A DNA stretch of 64,000 nucleotides from Incurvaria masculella (lineage: Eukaryota; Arthropoda; Insecta; Lepidoptera; Incurvariidae), in contig OX335659.1 in NCBI GenBank assembly GCA_946894095.1, positions 7,943,501 to 8,007,500 on the forward strand. Reading direction: 5' to 3'. The notes beneath the pieces were generated by a model. That model had not been told where the DNA came from. It did not search any database and was given only the letters and a program-made list of their open reading frames with translations. The position numbers and the translations under genes were made by a program. Positions 32,220-43,800 of this stretch are shown one piece after another. Numbering within the stretch: position 1 is the first letter of the stretch; every line of letters starts with the position of its first letter.

Positions 32220-32454
32220 TATATTATCCAGTAATATTTTATTATCTATGATATTATCTATGCACTGCTAGAGTCATGTCAACATGACGTTCACTGGAGT
32301 GAATTAGGTACAATTCTGAACGGTCGTGTACGCGTACATTTTTGCAATAATGTATTATATATTCTTTGGTTGCAAGTATTTAGGAACGCAGTGTACACAG
32401 AACATAAATATCCGTCAGTGTATGTATTATGTACCTAACACAGGACATTCTACC

Positions 32455-32511
32455 CATAGATAATATAATATTACTGCGTAATATTCTACCAGTAATATTA
32501 TATTATCTATG
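32455..32511. repeat. Perfect 22-bp inverted repeat (13-nt loop)
   Basis: CATAGATAATATAATATTAC at 32455 is repeated inverted up to 32511. It lies about 90 bases upstream of the Vti1b start codon. AT-rich, possibly a MITE remnant; partial copies are near 30350 and 32230-32265. Confidence 0.85.
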
Positions 32512-32603
32512 CATTCTACAACGTATTTGTTTATCGGTTAAATTGTGATTTTGTAATACGAGCCAGCAGTCTGACTGAAGAAGATATTCTTTGAGCTGAA
32601 GCC

Positions 32604-33197
32604 ATGGCGTATAGCGGTGGATACGACTGGGAGGCGCACAATCGCCAAGCGGTCATGGAAGGGTCTCGTGCTCTTGAGCGGACCTCGGAGAGTTTGAACC
32701 GCTCACACCAGATTGCAATCGAGACAGAGCAAGTCGGCACAAATGTATGTCCCCCATGTCCCCTCACTTCAGCAGCATTACGGTTTACCTACAGTCCACT
32801 CATTCGAATGTTAGAAAGGGGTTCTTAATCAATCGCCCATATAGTACTTTTAAAAACTTTAAATAATTACTAAACGTGGTTAAAAAGTGGTGATTGCACA
32901 CAAGTTAATCATTAATATCATCTATGTACAAGCGCCTCAGAAGACTACAGAATAATTTTACTCAACTATTGATTCACTCGTTTACAGGTGCTCTCAGAAC
33001 TGGGTGAGCAGCGGGAGGCGTTGCTGCGCACGGCGGACCGCGTGGAAAATATGAACGACGGCATCTCCCGATCCAACCGCATCATCTCCGCCATGAACCG
33101 CCACGTCCTCTACAACAAGATCCTCCTGATCGCCATCATTGTGCTCGAGAGTGGCATCCTCGGAGCGCTTGTTTATCTTAAATTTATTAGAAAATAG
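32604..33197 (+). CDS. Vti1b: Vti1b-like Qb-SNARE (complete, 2 exons)
   Basis: Coding sequence join(32604..32744, 32988..33197), 116 aa. It contains a SNARE coiled coil (about 20-90) with SLNRSHQIAIETEQVG and ELGEQREALLRT, then a C-terminal membrane anchor (YNKILLIAIIVLESGILGAL) and a short basic tail. This matches the SNARE and anchor of VTI1B, which acts in endosome and late Golgi fusion. Vertebrate VTI1B is about 232 aa and has an N-terminal Habc bundle; it is absent here. The ATG sits in a good context (GAAGCCATGG) and is preceded by an in-frame TGA 9 bases upstream of the ATG, so no longer frame is available without an upstream exon. Donor AAT|GTATGT, acceptor TTTACAG|GTG, phase 0. Confidence 0.85.
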
Positions 33198-33690
33198 CAT
33201 TTCCGCTCCAGCGGCCAGGTAGTTCCAATTATATTGCTCCCTCTCACTTCTCAAGTAGAACTTGAGCGGTGACAGGATTATGGACATGTCACTTGGTAAT
33301 TTGCAATTTTCATAGAGACAAATGTATAGATTCGGATACATTTCGCCTACGTACGGCATCATAGAGGCGACTTACATATTGCAGAACACATGCGTGAGCA
33401 GATCTTTAAGGTGGTCCCAACGTGTCCAGCCTATACCAACTGTCTTCCTATTAACACATATATTTGTAGACTTTGAGCCACTAATTAACTACAAAGATTA
33501 AATATAGCCATAGATGTTTAGGCGTAATCATTTCTAAATATAAGTGCACCATCTCCAGTCAACGTTACTGTTATTGTTAAGATTATTATTATTATTATTA
33601 TTAAATTTTTATATACACTAGCAGCTACAAGCTGATGCGTGTATGTTAATTATTGAGTGCACTGTATTAATATTTTTGCAAGTAAAGTTT
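33198..33690. other. Downstream region of Vti1b
   Basis: Probably holds the 3' UTR. It has an (ATT)n run at 33582-33603. No other feature was recognised. Confidence 0.4.
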
Positions 33691-35335
33691 TTTTTTTTTT
33701 TAAGTTTAGTTTTTATTTATTGATTCTCGTTTTTGATATTTGTCCAATTTGTTTTTAAAACTGTTCACTGAGTTAGCACTTATCACTTCTTCTGGCAATT
33801 TATTCCAAGTGTCAACAACTCTGTTAGATAGGAAGTGCTTTCTCGGGTTTGAAGTAGTATTATTGCGGTTAAGTTTCAAGGAGTGTCCTCGAAGTCTCTC
33901 ATTAGTATTTTTTGTATACATTGATTTAAGAATAGAATAGAATAGAATAAACGTTTATTTCCTCATTTAAACAGTAACAGTTTTGTATACAATACTCGTA
34001 ACTTAGAACTAAGAGGAAAAGGGAGCCAACTCAGTTAACGTACAACTCCCTCGCGATGAGAGCGATGCAGACTCGGTACATCGTAGTGTTCAGTCAGGAT
34101 TTTGTGGGTCTCAATTAGGTCTCCTCGCTGCCTTCTTTTTTCCAATGTAGTAAGACCAAGAGTGTCAAGGCGATCTTCATATGATTTGTGCCTGTGGAAC
34201 AACACCATTTTTGTTGCGCGTCTCTGAACCTTTTCCAATATATCTATATCCTTTTTGAAGTAGGGGCTCCATACTTGATATGCATACTCCAGGAGGGGAC
34301 GTACATATGACTTGTAGAGCTTAAGAAACAGGTCAATGTTTATGCAGGAAAAGGATTTCCGAATCATATAAAGCAGTGAATTTGCTCTCTTAACCACTTC
34401 GATTATATGGTTATCCCATTTGAGGTCATTGGACACCGTTACGCCGAGATCGACCTGTGAGGAAACTGCATTCAAGGGGATTCCATCGATGGAGTATTGA
34501 AGGTGAGGATTTTTGGGGCCTATGTGCAGCACAGTGCATTTGTCTGCATTTAAGGAGAGCAGCCAGTCTTTGGTCCAGTGCGGTCCAGATTGTTCTGGAT
34601 TACTTGGTGACTTATGATTGGGTCCCCGAAGAATTTGGTGTCATCAGCAAATAGTGTAAAGGAGAGTTCCATTACAGCTTTTAGGTCTGTAAGAAATAAG
34701 CTAAATGCGACGGGGCCGATCACCGAACCCTGCGGTACACTGCTCAAGACATTGTATGCCTCCGATTGTTGCTCGCCTACTCGTACACGGAATTTCCTGT
34801 TAGATAGAAAGTGGATTGAGGCCACGAAAGAAGTTTCCCTCGTAATCCAAAGTGTTCTAATTTATAAATTAAACGCTTTATTGGGACACGGTCAAATGCC
34901 TTCTCATAGTCCAAATAGATTACGTCGATCGAGTTCCGCTCATTCCACTCACTGGTCCATTTGTCTACACAAGTAAGGAGGTTACTCACGGTCGAACGTC
35001 TGGGTACAAAGCCATGTTGCTCCTCGATTATGACATTTTCAAGTGATAAGAATATCCTTATTTTTTCTGTTATGATTTTTTCCATTGTTTTGCAAATAAT
35101 GCTTGTTAGGCTAATAGGTCGGTAGTTGGAAGCGGATAACTTGTCACCTTTTTTATAGATTGGCGTGACAACTGCCTCTTTCCAATCCTGTGGCAGCCTT
35201 CCACTTTTGAATGATACAGTCATTATGTGAGAGAGCTGCTCGCTTAGTTCTGTAGCACATTCTTTAAGGAAAATCGCTGGGATTTCATCGGGTCCCATAG
35301 AAGTGGTGTCCTTGAATGAACGTAACACCTTCAGA
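33690..35335 (-). pseudogene. 5'-truncated CR1/Jockey-like LINE (reverse transcriptase)
   Basis: Minus-strand RT fragments similar to the LINE at 48830-52669. From right to left: GPDEIPAIFLKECA, VVTPIYKKGD, YRPISLTS, EQHGFVPRRSTVSNLL, VIYLDYEKAFDRVP, then after a frameshift near 34800 VPQGSVIGPVAFSLFL and LFADD. Another frameshift near 34540 leads to the C-terminal part, and the last part (FLSNRVVDTWNKLPEEV) lies at 33706-33921 beyond a nested insertion. The endonuclease and ORF1 are missing. The poly(A)-like end is near 33685. Confidence 0.8.
33917..34066 (-). mobile_element. Nested LINE 3'-end insertion with (TATTC)n tail
   Basis: This segment splits the C terminus of the surrounding LINE between residues PSL and TKNTNERLRGHS. 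On the minus strand it ends in ATAAACGTTTATTC followed by TATTC repeats (33930-33955). It is a short 5'-truncated insertion of another LINE. Confidence 0.55.
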
Positions 35336-35340
35336 ATTTC

Positions 35341-36349
35341 AGAAGATGTTTAACAATAACATCAGTCGGCTGCTGCGTACGAACGTGGCAGCTGCCTCCT
35401 CGACAACGGGGTGAACGATCAGCTCGAAACGTCGGAGAATGTCTCCTCCCGCCGCATGAAAAGCCGTTTGTTTTCAAACATGAATAACATTAACGTTAAC
35501 CAGAGATGCATTCATGAGAGAGACGTGCATTCCAGCCTTACAGTATAAAACTGCTAATTGTTATTACAACAAAAATAATGCACCTTCTCAAGATAATTTG
35601 GCCACAACACCTATGACTATATTAAATATTTATAATTAACTAGCTGAGGTTCCTCGCTCCGCTCGAGCCGATTTTGTTTTGAACAATCACCCGAGCGGAG
35701 CCCGGTGAAATGTGGTTTCACCCTCGCGGGCACGTTATTCAAGCGATTAGTTTAAAAAGTCTTGATCTCGACAACAGCGCCACCTACTAGATCAAACTAT
35801 AATTAAGAACCTTTCTCGGACTTCAACGAAAGTTTAAAAAAAAAATTGCCCAATTGGCCCAACCTCTCTAGTTTTGCTTTTTCATTCATTTTTATTTATA
35901 TTGATAGATTAGTGCCTCAAAGTCCGTTCTTTTTTGTGTATCGTTTGCAAGTTTGTTTGGGCCGAACACGCACGGAACACTATGATATAAGAAAGAAATA
36001 ATATAAAAATATAAGAGAAAAATGAGAAATTCGAATCAAGCCGATGGATTGAACCCATGGAATGAATTAAATGCATGGATACAAAGAAATGGTTATCTTA
36101 GTCAATGAACCTATGCCTAATTATTAACTTTGGTTTATAGCAAAAGAACAAAGGATTTTTATATTTGTATTTATTTTATTTTATATTTTTAACAAATTTA
36201 TAAAATTTCATATTTCTACATAAATATAAAAATCTGTGGACGGGCAATTTAGTGTATCCTTCAAATGTTTGCTCTAATCAAAATTTTCAATAAGTGATTT
36301 GTAGCTTATAATAGAGGCTCTGTAATTTGCTTGCAAAATATTTTCCATA
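35341..36349. other. Intergenic repeat-derived DNA
   Basis: 35400-35450 contains CTCGAAACGTCGGAG, a motif often seen near Penelope-like ends. 35640-35770 is a GC-richer patch with GAGCGGAG motifs and may be a SINE fragment. Neither can be assigned firmly. Confidence 0.3.
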
Positions 36350-36628
36350 AAAACCGGCCAAGTGCCAGTCGAACTTGCACACGAAGGGTTCCGTACCATC
36401 GTACAATATTTAACACAGAAAAATCACGTTTTTTGTATGAGGCCCCCCTTTATTTTTTATTTTACCTATTTCTTGTCATAGCGGCATAATAAATACACAC
36501 TCTGTGAAAATTTCAGCTGCCTACCTATTACATTTCACGAGATACAGCCCTGTGACGGACGGACGGACGGACAGCGCAGGCTTAGTAATACGGTTCCATT
36601 TTCACCCTTTCGGTACGGAACCCTAAAA
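36350..36628 (+). repeat. Dispersed repeat of a type common in Lepidoptera
   Basis: Starts AACCGGCCAAGTGCCAGTCG, includes CGAAGGGTTCCGTACCAT, a (GGAC)n run at 36552-36572, and ends TTTCGGTACGGAACCCTAAA. From memory such blocks are frequent in moth and butterfly genomic sequence; the exact family name is not claimed. Confidence 0.6.
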
Positions 36629-37372
36629 AAGGTCATTGGATTCCTTTAAATTTGCCATTTACACGTTTTACTACCATCAGATGGGAGAATTACCGTCGGG
36701 GGGAAACGGGGTCTCCGTTCAAACTGAATACTCATTGGATGGCCTAGTAGGCTTTTCAGTAGCGCTTGTGGTTTGAGAGACCATACTGGTCATTCATAAA
36801 TATACCCAACACTGCCTGTGATTCTTGCATGTGTTAACATAATTAAATATACTGAATGAAGCATCTAATTAGGTTTATATTGTTTGACAAATAGTTTGTT
36901 TGCATAATTTGAGAAATTAAATAAAACCAAGTATTTTGAAATGTGTATAGAAATATTTCATTAACATTAACTTAACATACACTATATACCTATGTATATG
37001 TGGGCGCCAAATGATTGAATCGGGCCATTCCATTAGACATCTAGACCCTTCATTGAAATATATAATGGCATTGAATTGGGTATGGAAATATTATAGGTCA
37101 AGGTCTTTTTTATTATTATATTTTTTTGAATCCGTCTACCTTATTCAATCATTCGCCGTATTTTTATCATTTGGTGCCAACATGTTTTTTAAATTTTCAA
37201 ATATTTTATTACAAAAAAATTTATATATACATACCCAGTTTAGTTTAACTTGGTAGTACTTAGTTATGTATTTACGTTCCATGCATGTAAAAATGGTTGG
37301 TAAGCCAATAAGCCAAATCGTTTGATCTCTGCTTGAAAAATGTTTGCTGTGGTTTTTAACTCATGATTGCCT

Positions 37373-37554
37373 GGAGCCCTATTACGAACGGTATCGCGTA
37401 AGCGCTATCGAGAAAGCAATATCGCCTGTCAAAAATAATGTATGCGTTTGACATTCGCGCTCTCGATGCCATCTGTCAAATGCATACAACATTTTTGACA
37501 GGTGATATGGCCTTCTCGATAGCGCTTACTCAACAACGTTCATAGTACGGCTCC
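37373..37554. mobile_element. 182-bp foldback MITE
   Basis: About 65-bp inverted arms: GGAGCCCTATTACGAACG at the left and CGTTCATAGTACGGCTCC at the right, with GCGCTATCGAGAA / TTCTCGATAGCGC and GACAGG inside. Noncoding. Confidence 0.85.
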
Positions 37555-38125
37555 TGATGTTTAGATTTAAAAACTCACACAGCGTAATCTTCTGAATTCT
37601 GCTTACAGACCCAACTAAGTGTGTAATCACTTTTTTTTTCATGTCGCTTCGAAGATGAGAAAGCTCAACGTATTGATCTGTCTACCCCAACCATGGATAT
37701 ATAAATGCATATTAACCTATGTGTATGCTATAGCCTGTATTGCATAATATATAAAAATATTTGTTGTTGAAAAATGTTCAACCACTACTTATATCTATGT
37801 ATTAAACATAATAGGTATTGCAATAGTTAAGCAGTGAATTGCTACTACATAATAAGCCATTTTTCAAACAATAAATGATAGAGAATAACAATGAGATATA
37901 GAGATATTTTTTCATGCCCACCATTTTAATCATTACATTAAAGTTTCAACATTCACGATAAGTCTGGTCCTATGATTCAAATTTGATGAACGACAATGCC
38001 GTATGAAATTCCTACTTTTATTGGAGAAGTAAAATAAAAAAAAATGTTTAATCAATCAAAGTATGTATAAATGGCATCACCCGAACTGCCATACACACTT
38101 GGAACCACATACATTTTCCTTGCAA
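37555..38125. other. Intergenic DNA with no recognised features
   Basis: AT-rich noncoding sequence. Nothing was recognised. Confidence 0.4.
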
Positions 38126-38543
38126 ATGCCAAAACTGTCATTCCTGTCAAGTTTTATTTACGATTTTTTAGATGCAAGATGTACTCTACACACTCTACAT
38201 GATGCAGTTTTTAACTTAACTTAGGTTTGGAGGAAAAGAAGAGTTTTTGTTTGTTTTCAAACTAATTTTAATGTAATAGAAAAGCACAAAGTTTGAAATG
38301 AAATATTAAAGGTTATGTTATTGTGATATTTTCTTTACTACGGCTCCATTTGATTAGCATAATTTGGAACAAATAATTTTCAGAATAATAACGTGAAAAT
38401 TGAGTCACTTAAAATAATCACACAGGAAGAGTAAATCAAATTTTAAAATCTATTCTATTTTATTTTGTAGGGTATTTGACAGGTTTGACAGATCCCTTAG
38501 GTGAGCTCGCTTAGACACCTGCTAAATAAGCAGTTTTCTTCCC
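38126..38543. mobile_element. MITE family B, copy 2 (one end missing)
   Basis: Inverted relative to 12821-13284 and related through most of its length (GGTTTGGAGGAAAAGAAGAG, CAAACTAATTTTAATGTAAT). Ends CAGTTTTCTTCCC. Confidence 0.65.
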
Positions 38544-39028
38544 TATTGCAGAGCGCATGAAAGGTCGCAAGTTCTCAACAGCGGAGCTATCCATAGGCGC
38601 ATTCGAAAAGAAACCGGACTTGATTTCTAAACAAAAGTAAAAGGACTGGATTGAGGATTGGTGTTTGATAGAATTAATTAATTGTCAAGGTCAAAGTATC
38701 ATTTGAAAAATATGACAAGACCTATCGAAAATCTTTGTACATACACTCTGAACAGTTGCTATCAATGTAATTGGCAACCTTAATGAGAATTAAGTGGATT
38801 TAAAATTTCATTCAATTAAAAATAGTATGCTTAATATTAAAATATAATTATAATTAACAGTATATATGATCTTCAATAACTTTGCATCACTAACCGTAAA
38901 ACAAATCATAATATGAACACCCATACAAACCATTCCAAATGTAAAACAGCTGCGCAGAGACAAAACCGTGTTGGATATGGTTACTTCGCACCGCTGGCGC
39001 TTGGAAGGGGAAGGCATGACATGCTTCA
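38544..39028. other. Intergenic DNA with no recognised features
   Basis: AT-rich noncoding sequence. A short GC-richer patch at 38950-39020 precedes the hairpin. Confidence 0.35.
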
Positions 39029-39083
39029 GGCTTTTGCTGACGCTGCGATGAAGATTTTCTTCATCGTAGCGTCAGCAAAAGCC
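39029..39083. repeat. 55-nt near-perfect hairpin (26-bp arms, 3-nt loop)
   Basis: GGCTTTTGCTGACGCTGCG at the left pairs with CGTAGCGTCAGCAAAAGCC at the right with a single G.T wobble. Isolated from recognised elements. Could be a MITE core or a small-RNA precursor. Confidence 0.85.
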
Positions 39084-39697
39084 AGTAAATTTTTATAAGG
39101 CTCAGTTATTTTAATTATAATTTGAAACATTTTACAGAACTTGTTGAAAAAATATATTATATACATCTGGGGTCCTCAAAGAGGACATATTTATGCAATT
39201 TTCTTAACGTTATTTAGAGAAGAAGGCACTTGGAATATTAAAGAAACTGTATTGACCATGTTGAAAAAAATAGTATTATTTTAAAAGAATAAATTCTAAA
39301 GAACATTTCAGGCAATTTTATTACCACCCCTCGCTCCCCATAATAATGCTCTAGGAAAATGCATAGGATATAGGAATAAACCCCACAACCTACAGCATAC
39401 CGGGTGGACGTTTTCCCACTGTACGGTCACGTATTTTCAAGTCATTATGAAAAGAGAAACAAGTCCTAAGTCCCTTTTACTCCACATTGAGGTCAAAATT
39501 ACAGAAAGGGATCACAATTGTGTCCCTAATACCGGTGAAATTACATTAAAATATGTGGACCTCAAAGATTTGATTCGGGAAATCTAATTGACACAAACTC
39601 ATAGCTTCTTCAAAGAAATATAAGAGTGTCTATACTATAAGAAACCTCTTCAATTTTAACAGTCGGGTTAGATTTATTTTATTCATAACTTTTTGGA
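39084..39697. other. Intergenic DNA with no recognised features
   Basis: AT-rich noncoding sequence. Nothing was recognised. Confidence 0.4.
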
Positions 39698-40225
39698 TTA
39701 AGGTGGCCCATCCCGCTCAACTCCCCATACAAACGGGGAAAGAAGATCACGCCCATATTTCTTGACAGAGATCCCAAATTTTGCTCAAAATAGTTTTATT
39801 TGATCGAACTAGATTTCTGATGACCGTTGGCATTGTAAAATTGTGTTTGGTTTCTAAGTTATAAGGTCCGAAAGTTCGATTTTTTTGCGCGTTTTATACA
39901 ATAACTTTGGAGGTGGATTAAGCAATGATAAAGTAAAAACATCTTAAAAAGATTTAATCAAGATTTATAATCTATTTGGTTTTTGTTAGATTTTTTACTG
40001 CAGCGGTTGTGGTTTACTTTTAGCTATAAGTCGTTTTGTAATTAAAATTTTCGTAAATCTTACCAAATCATACACTATGCACATTGCCTTTTTGTGGACA
40101 TTTTGCATCTTCCACATTACGGAGCCTGTCATTTTCTTTAAAACAGAGAAGGTCCCAGAGCGCAACAGCACGGTTTTGTACCGTGCCCGCGAATGAGTTA
40201 GTCCCGCCGGGTTGGGCCGCCTTAA
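39698..40225 (-). mobile_element. TTAA-flanked piggyBac-like MITE, copy 3 (complete)
   Basis: Starts TTAAGGTGGCCCATCCCGC and ends GGGTTGGGCCGCCTTAA. Inverted relative to copy 1 (8515-9061) and similar along its length. Confidence 0.82.
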
Positions 40226-40482
40226 GTGTACTGACAGCGGCAATCATTACTCACACAAATTGTTCCACGAATTTTTATGCTTTATAGCTCAAAGCGAGTC
40301 ACCTGACATGTAAACAACGCCCCTTTGAGAAAGTGACTCTACTTACTCCTTATACTCCTTAATGAACTATCCTTATCCTGTCGTCTTGGCCACGTAACGC
40401 CTCTTTGACTTGTGCGAAAAAACACGAACAGAGAAAATGGTACAAGGTCAAAGTCCAAAATAGTGATGAATAAGAGCTGCGT

Positions 40483-40579
40483 GTCTACTCATGATATTCT
40501 CACCTGTGAGTCACAGAACTTTTTTCGTTGCTGTCATTTCATGAGTACTGTGACTCACCGGTGACTTTCATGAGTAGAC
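40483..40579. mobile_element. Small foldback element
   Basis: GTCTACTCATGA at the left pairs with TCATGAGTAGAC at the right; inner TGTGAGTCACAG pairs with CTGTGACTCA. About 97 bp, 80 bp beyond the zinc-finger gene stop codon. Confidence 0.65.
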
Positions 40580-40658
40580 CCGCTGTCGTCTGTCCCAATG
40601 TTGTGGCGACAAAAGCCAAAGAGTCCTTGTGCACCGTCGACTGCCGCGTGGACGGGGG

Positions 40659-40847
40659 CTACTCACTCGCGGCCACCACGTGCCGGATGACCTCGTCTAT
40701 GCTGCGCGTGTTCATCATGCGCGTGATGGTGTCGTCCTCGATGACGCGCAGGAAGAGCTGCTTGGCGTTCTCGCGCAGGCGCGCCGCGCGCGGGTACTCC
40801 GCGGCCGCGACGTGCGCGCCGCACTGCTGCAGCACGCTCTCCAGCAC
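40659..40847 (-). CDS. Zinc-finger gene exon 11 (terminal)
   Basis: Residues 549-610 and TAG at 40659-40661. Contains VLESVLQQCGAHV and TRSIDEVIRHVVAASE. Acceptor GGTCAG|GTG. Very GC-rich. Joins to exon 10 in frame. Confidence 0.8.
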   Translation of the reverse strand: MLESVLQQCGAHVAAAEYPRAARLRENAKQLFLRVIEDDTITRMMNTRSIDEVIRHVVAASE

Positions 40848-43800
40848 CTGACCAACGGCAGACGTCACAAGTGAGTGAGGCGAGGCACGAGAAACACGAA
40901 GCGTCGCTTCATAGTGCATGTACTGTACGATGGTTCAGAAATTTTCTCTTAGCACATGGTAACGTTTGTGAGCCAATAGAAATATCCAATCGCTTCCTGA
41001 GTTGAGGAGGCCGAGTTGGAATCGGGAAGTGCATTTCGCCACGAATGCAAACTATTCCATGGCTCAGAATTCATGTAAAACTTAAACTTGTAAGTCTTCT
41101 TGCCTACTAGGTGGTAGTTAACTCTACCGCCTCACATTGGATGAAACTATGGTTGAAGGGGCAATGAAAAATTGTCCGTGTTTTCCATCCAGTTCCATGT
41201 AGCCGTGCTCATAAATGGGGCCTGGCATGGCACCTAATTGCTTCGGGAATGAGGTGTATTAGGCTAATATCATAACGGTGGTTTTGTGGTATTAGACATC
41301 CATGTCAGGTTGCATAAAAAAAAATGGTGGTCAATCTGCAAAACCTATGCCAAGGGATGAAGTAATTTGTCAATCACAATTCCTCAATGTCGCTTTACAT
41401 TTAATTGCTCAAAGTAAGTACACAGTATTCACATAAGTATGGTGAGTGCTAGGTTAAAGCGTACGGGGCGGTGCCGGACTGACCTCGTCGATGCTGATCT
41501 TGGGCCAACCGAGACACTCGAGGGTCTCCGAGTCGATGAGTTTCTCGATCATCTGCCGCATGCTCTCCACCAGCTCCTCTTCGCTCATCACCATGCTGAA
41601 CTCTTCCACCAGCAAAGATCTCTTCTGCAAATATATTGTTTATTGTTTTTAACTATTTATGCAGGACCGTCACCAAATATGCGTTCTCACCTAAATTGGA
41701 CCTACCCTACACCTAAATTGGCGAGTTCTCACCTAAATTGGCGTTTATGGAACTTCGAACTTACGTAAAAAAGTCAAACCCATACAAGTTTTTGCTGCTT
41801 ATTCTGTGATTTTACTTCTTCAAGCTGTCAAAATCAAACTCGGACTACCAATTTGTATGTAAAGGCGGAGTCTGCGTAAGCGGCAACTTCAACGTATTTA
41901 CGGCGACGATATGTAAGCTGTCAAATCAAACTCGGACTCGGAAAATTTTGTTCGGAAATGTTAGTTCGATTAACGCCAACTGCCATAATTTCTCCATAAA
42001 TTTGAAAACGCTAGTTAATGGGTCTGGCGTAAACCCCAATTTATGTGACAAGTCGGACTAGGAGCTCAGAACCCTAGAGAAGAAACTGAGAAATGTAGCA
42101 CTCACGATATCCGGCGAGGGCGCCCTCTCCAAGATCATTTCGAAGTCGTCGATGCGTATGGGCACGTCCGAGTAGCTCTGCTCCTGCAGCGCGTCGATCA
42201 TGTTGATCATCGCGCTCGCCTCCTCCTTTGATATCTTGCCGACGGCATCCGGATCGGTACCCTGCAATTGTATTTTTTTACGTAACTGAACCATGGAACA
42301 GCTCGCATTCATGACGAAAGATGTTGTTGAATAAAATAAGTATACTTTTTCGTGCTAAGCAAGTGGAAGGAATGTGATATGCATGTAGAACCAACGGTGA
42401 AGCATGGACATATATTAATTGGAGAAAGAGTGCTGTACAAAGGACTACTCCGGTATTGTCTAAGATTGGCTTACCACAGTTATTTTCCTCGGTCCTTCTG
42501 GCCGACGTTTCGAACTGTCCCGTGCAGCTCATTTTCAAGGCGAGTGCGTGCGTGCGGCTGGGCGTCCGGGAAATCCGTTCCATAACGCTGCGCAGCGTTA
42601 TGGAACGGATTTCTGAACATGTACGTGCCCTTAAGAAAATGGACAAAAATAAATCTGCGATTGCCGAGCACGCCGACTCCGGCATACACCACTGGATAAG
42701 ATTCGATCAGGTGAAGATTTTGTCCACCGAAAAACGATTCTTCCCTAGGATTATCCGTGAGTCCATCGAGATTTCGAAGCACGCCAATTTTAATAGAGGA
42801 GACTCGTACAAATTGTCAGCAGTTTGGAATCCGGTTCTGGCTTCTCTGAGATGTAGCAAGTCCGACTCCCCACACAAGCATTCGCAGGAAGATGTCGTCA
42901 GCTCATTCTGCACATTGATGGGAGCACAGAACGCAGCCGCAACAAGTTTTCTGCCTACCCACAGCCACTCATACAATCTTCGCAGCCGCTCGCGTGTGAC
43001 AGACAGTGGTCTGTCAAACGTGCGCCCAGCCGCACGCACGCACTCGCCTTGAAAATGAGCTGCACGGGACAGTTCGAAACGTCGGCCAGAAGGACCGAGG
43101 AAAATAACTGTGGTAAGCCAATCTTAGACAATAGTTTAAACACCCACAGAACACTCAAATCAGTTAGACTACTCCGGTGTCCGCAACTTGACGTCAATGC
43201 GACCTGAAAAGATCTATTTTGACTTTAGCCCTTTATAGCTCGCTCTCTACCTGTACACTTTTTATGAAGTGGGGTAGTTTTTGGGGAGGGATCGATCTAA
43301 TCTCATCTCGGTGCATCATATGCATGGCTAGGTGGATATTTCTTTTGCGCCCTAAGGTCCCACATGCGCACAAAATGTGAAGTGGAGTTTCTTTTACCTC
43401 GCGTGAAAACCTGCAAACGTCCGTTTTGGATAAATTCATGGTGTACATGTGTTTAGTTAGCTCGCAGTGACCAGTTAGAGCTCATACAGTGATCCTATGT
43501 TGATTTCGAGTGATTGAATTGATTAGTTCACGCGATCGTTTTTTCCGATAACCCTGTGACCGGTGCTTTCGCATGTGTGAGTCCCGGCAACTTGTGCCAG
43601 ATATCTTTACTTTGGTTCTTTGCCCACAGTTTTATTTCGCTAAGTAAAGAATTTTAACAAAGCCATGGGCAAAAACGAGTCAGCAATAAGGTTGTAGCGG
43701 CTCACCAGCACGATCCGCACGCGTTTGAGACTCTCGACGAAGTGACTCGGGTGCTTGATGCGCAGGTGGCGCAGCAGCAGGTCGCCGCGGATGTAGGCGC

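Noticed and set aside
35380..35460. Second hammerhead-like motif near CTCGAAACGTCGG
   Set aside because: The GAAAC part is present, but no CTGANGA core with a convincing stem II could be placed.
40659..42261. A separate gene for exons 9-11
   Set aside because: Exon 8 ends with a good donor in the same phase, exons 9 and 10 have good acceptors, and no start codon or promoter-like region separates them. The single-gene model is simpler, though transcript data were not available.
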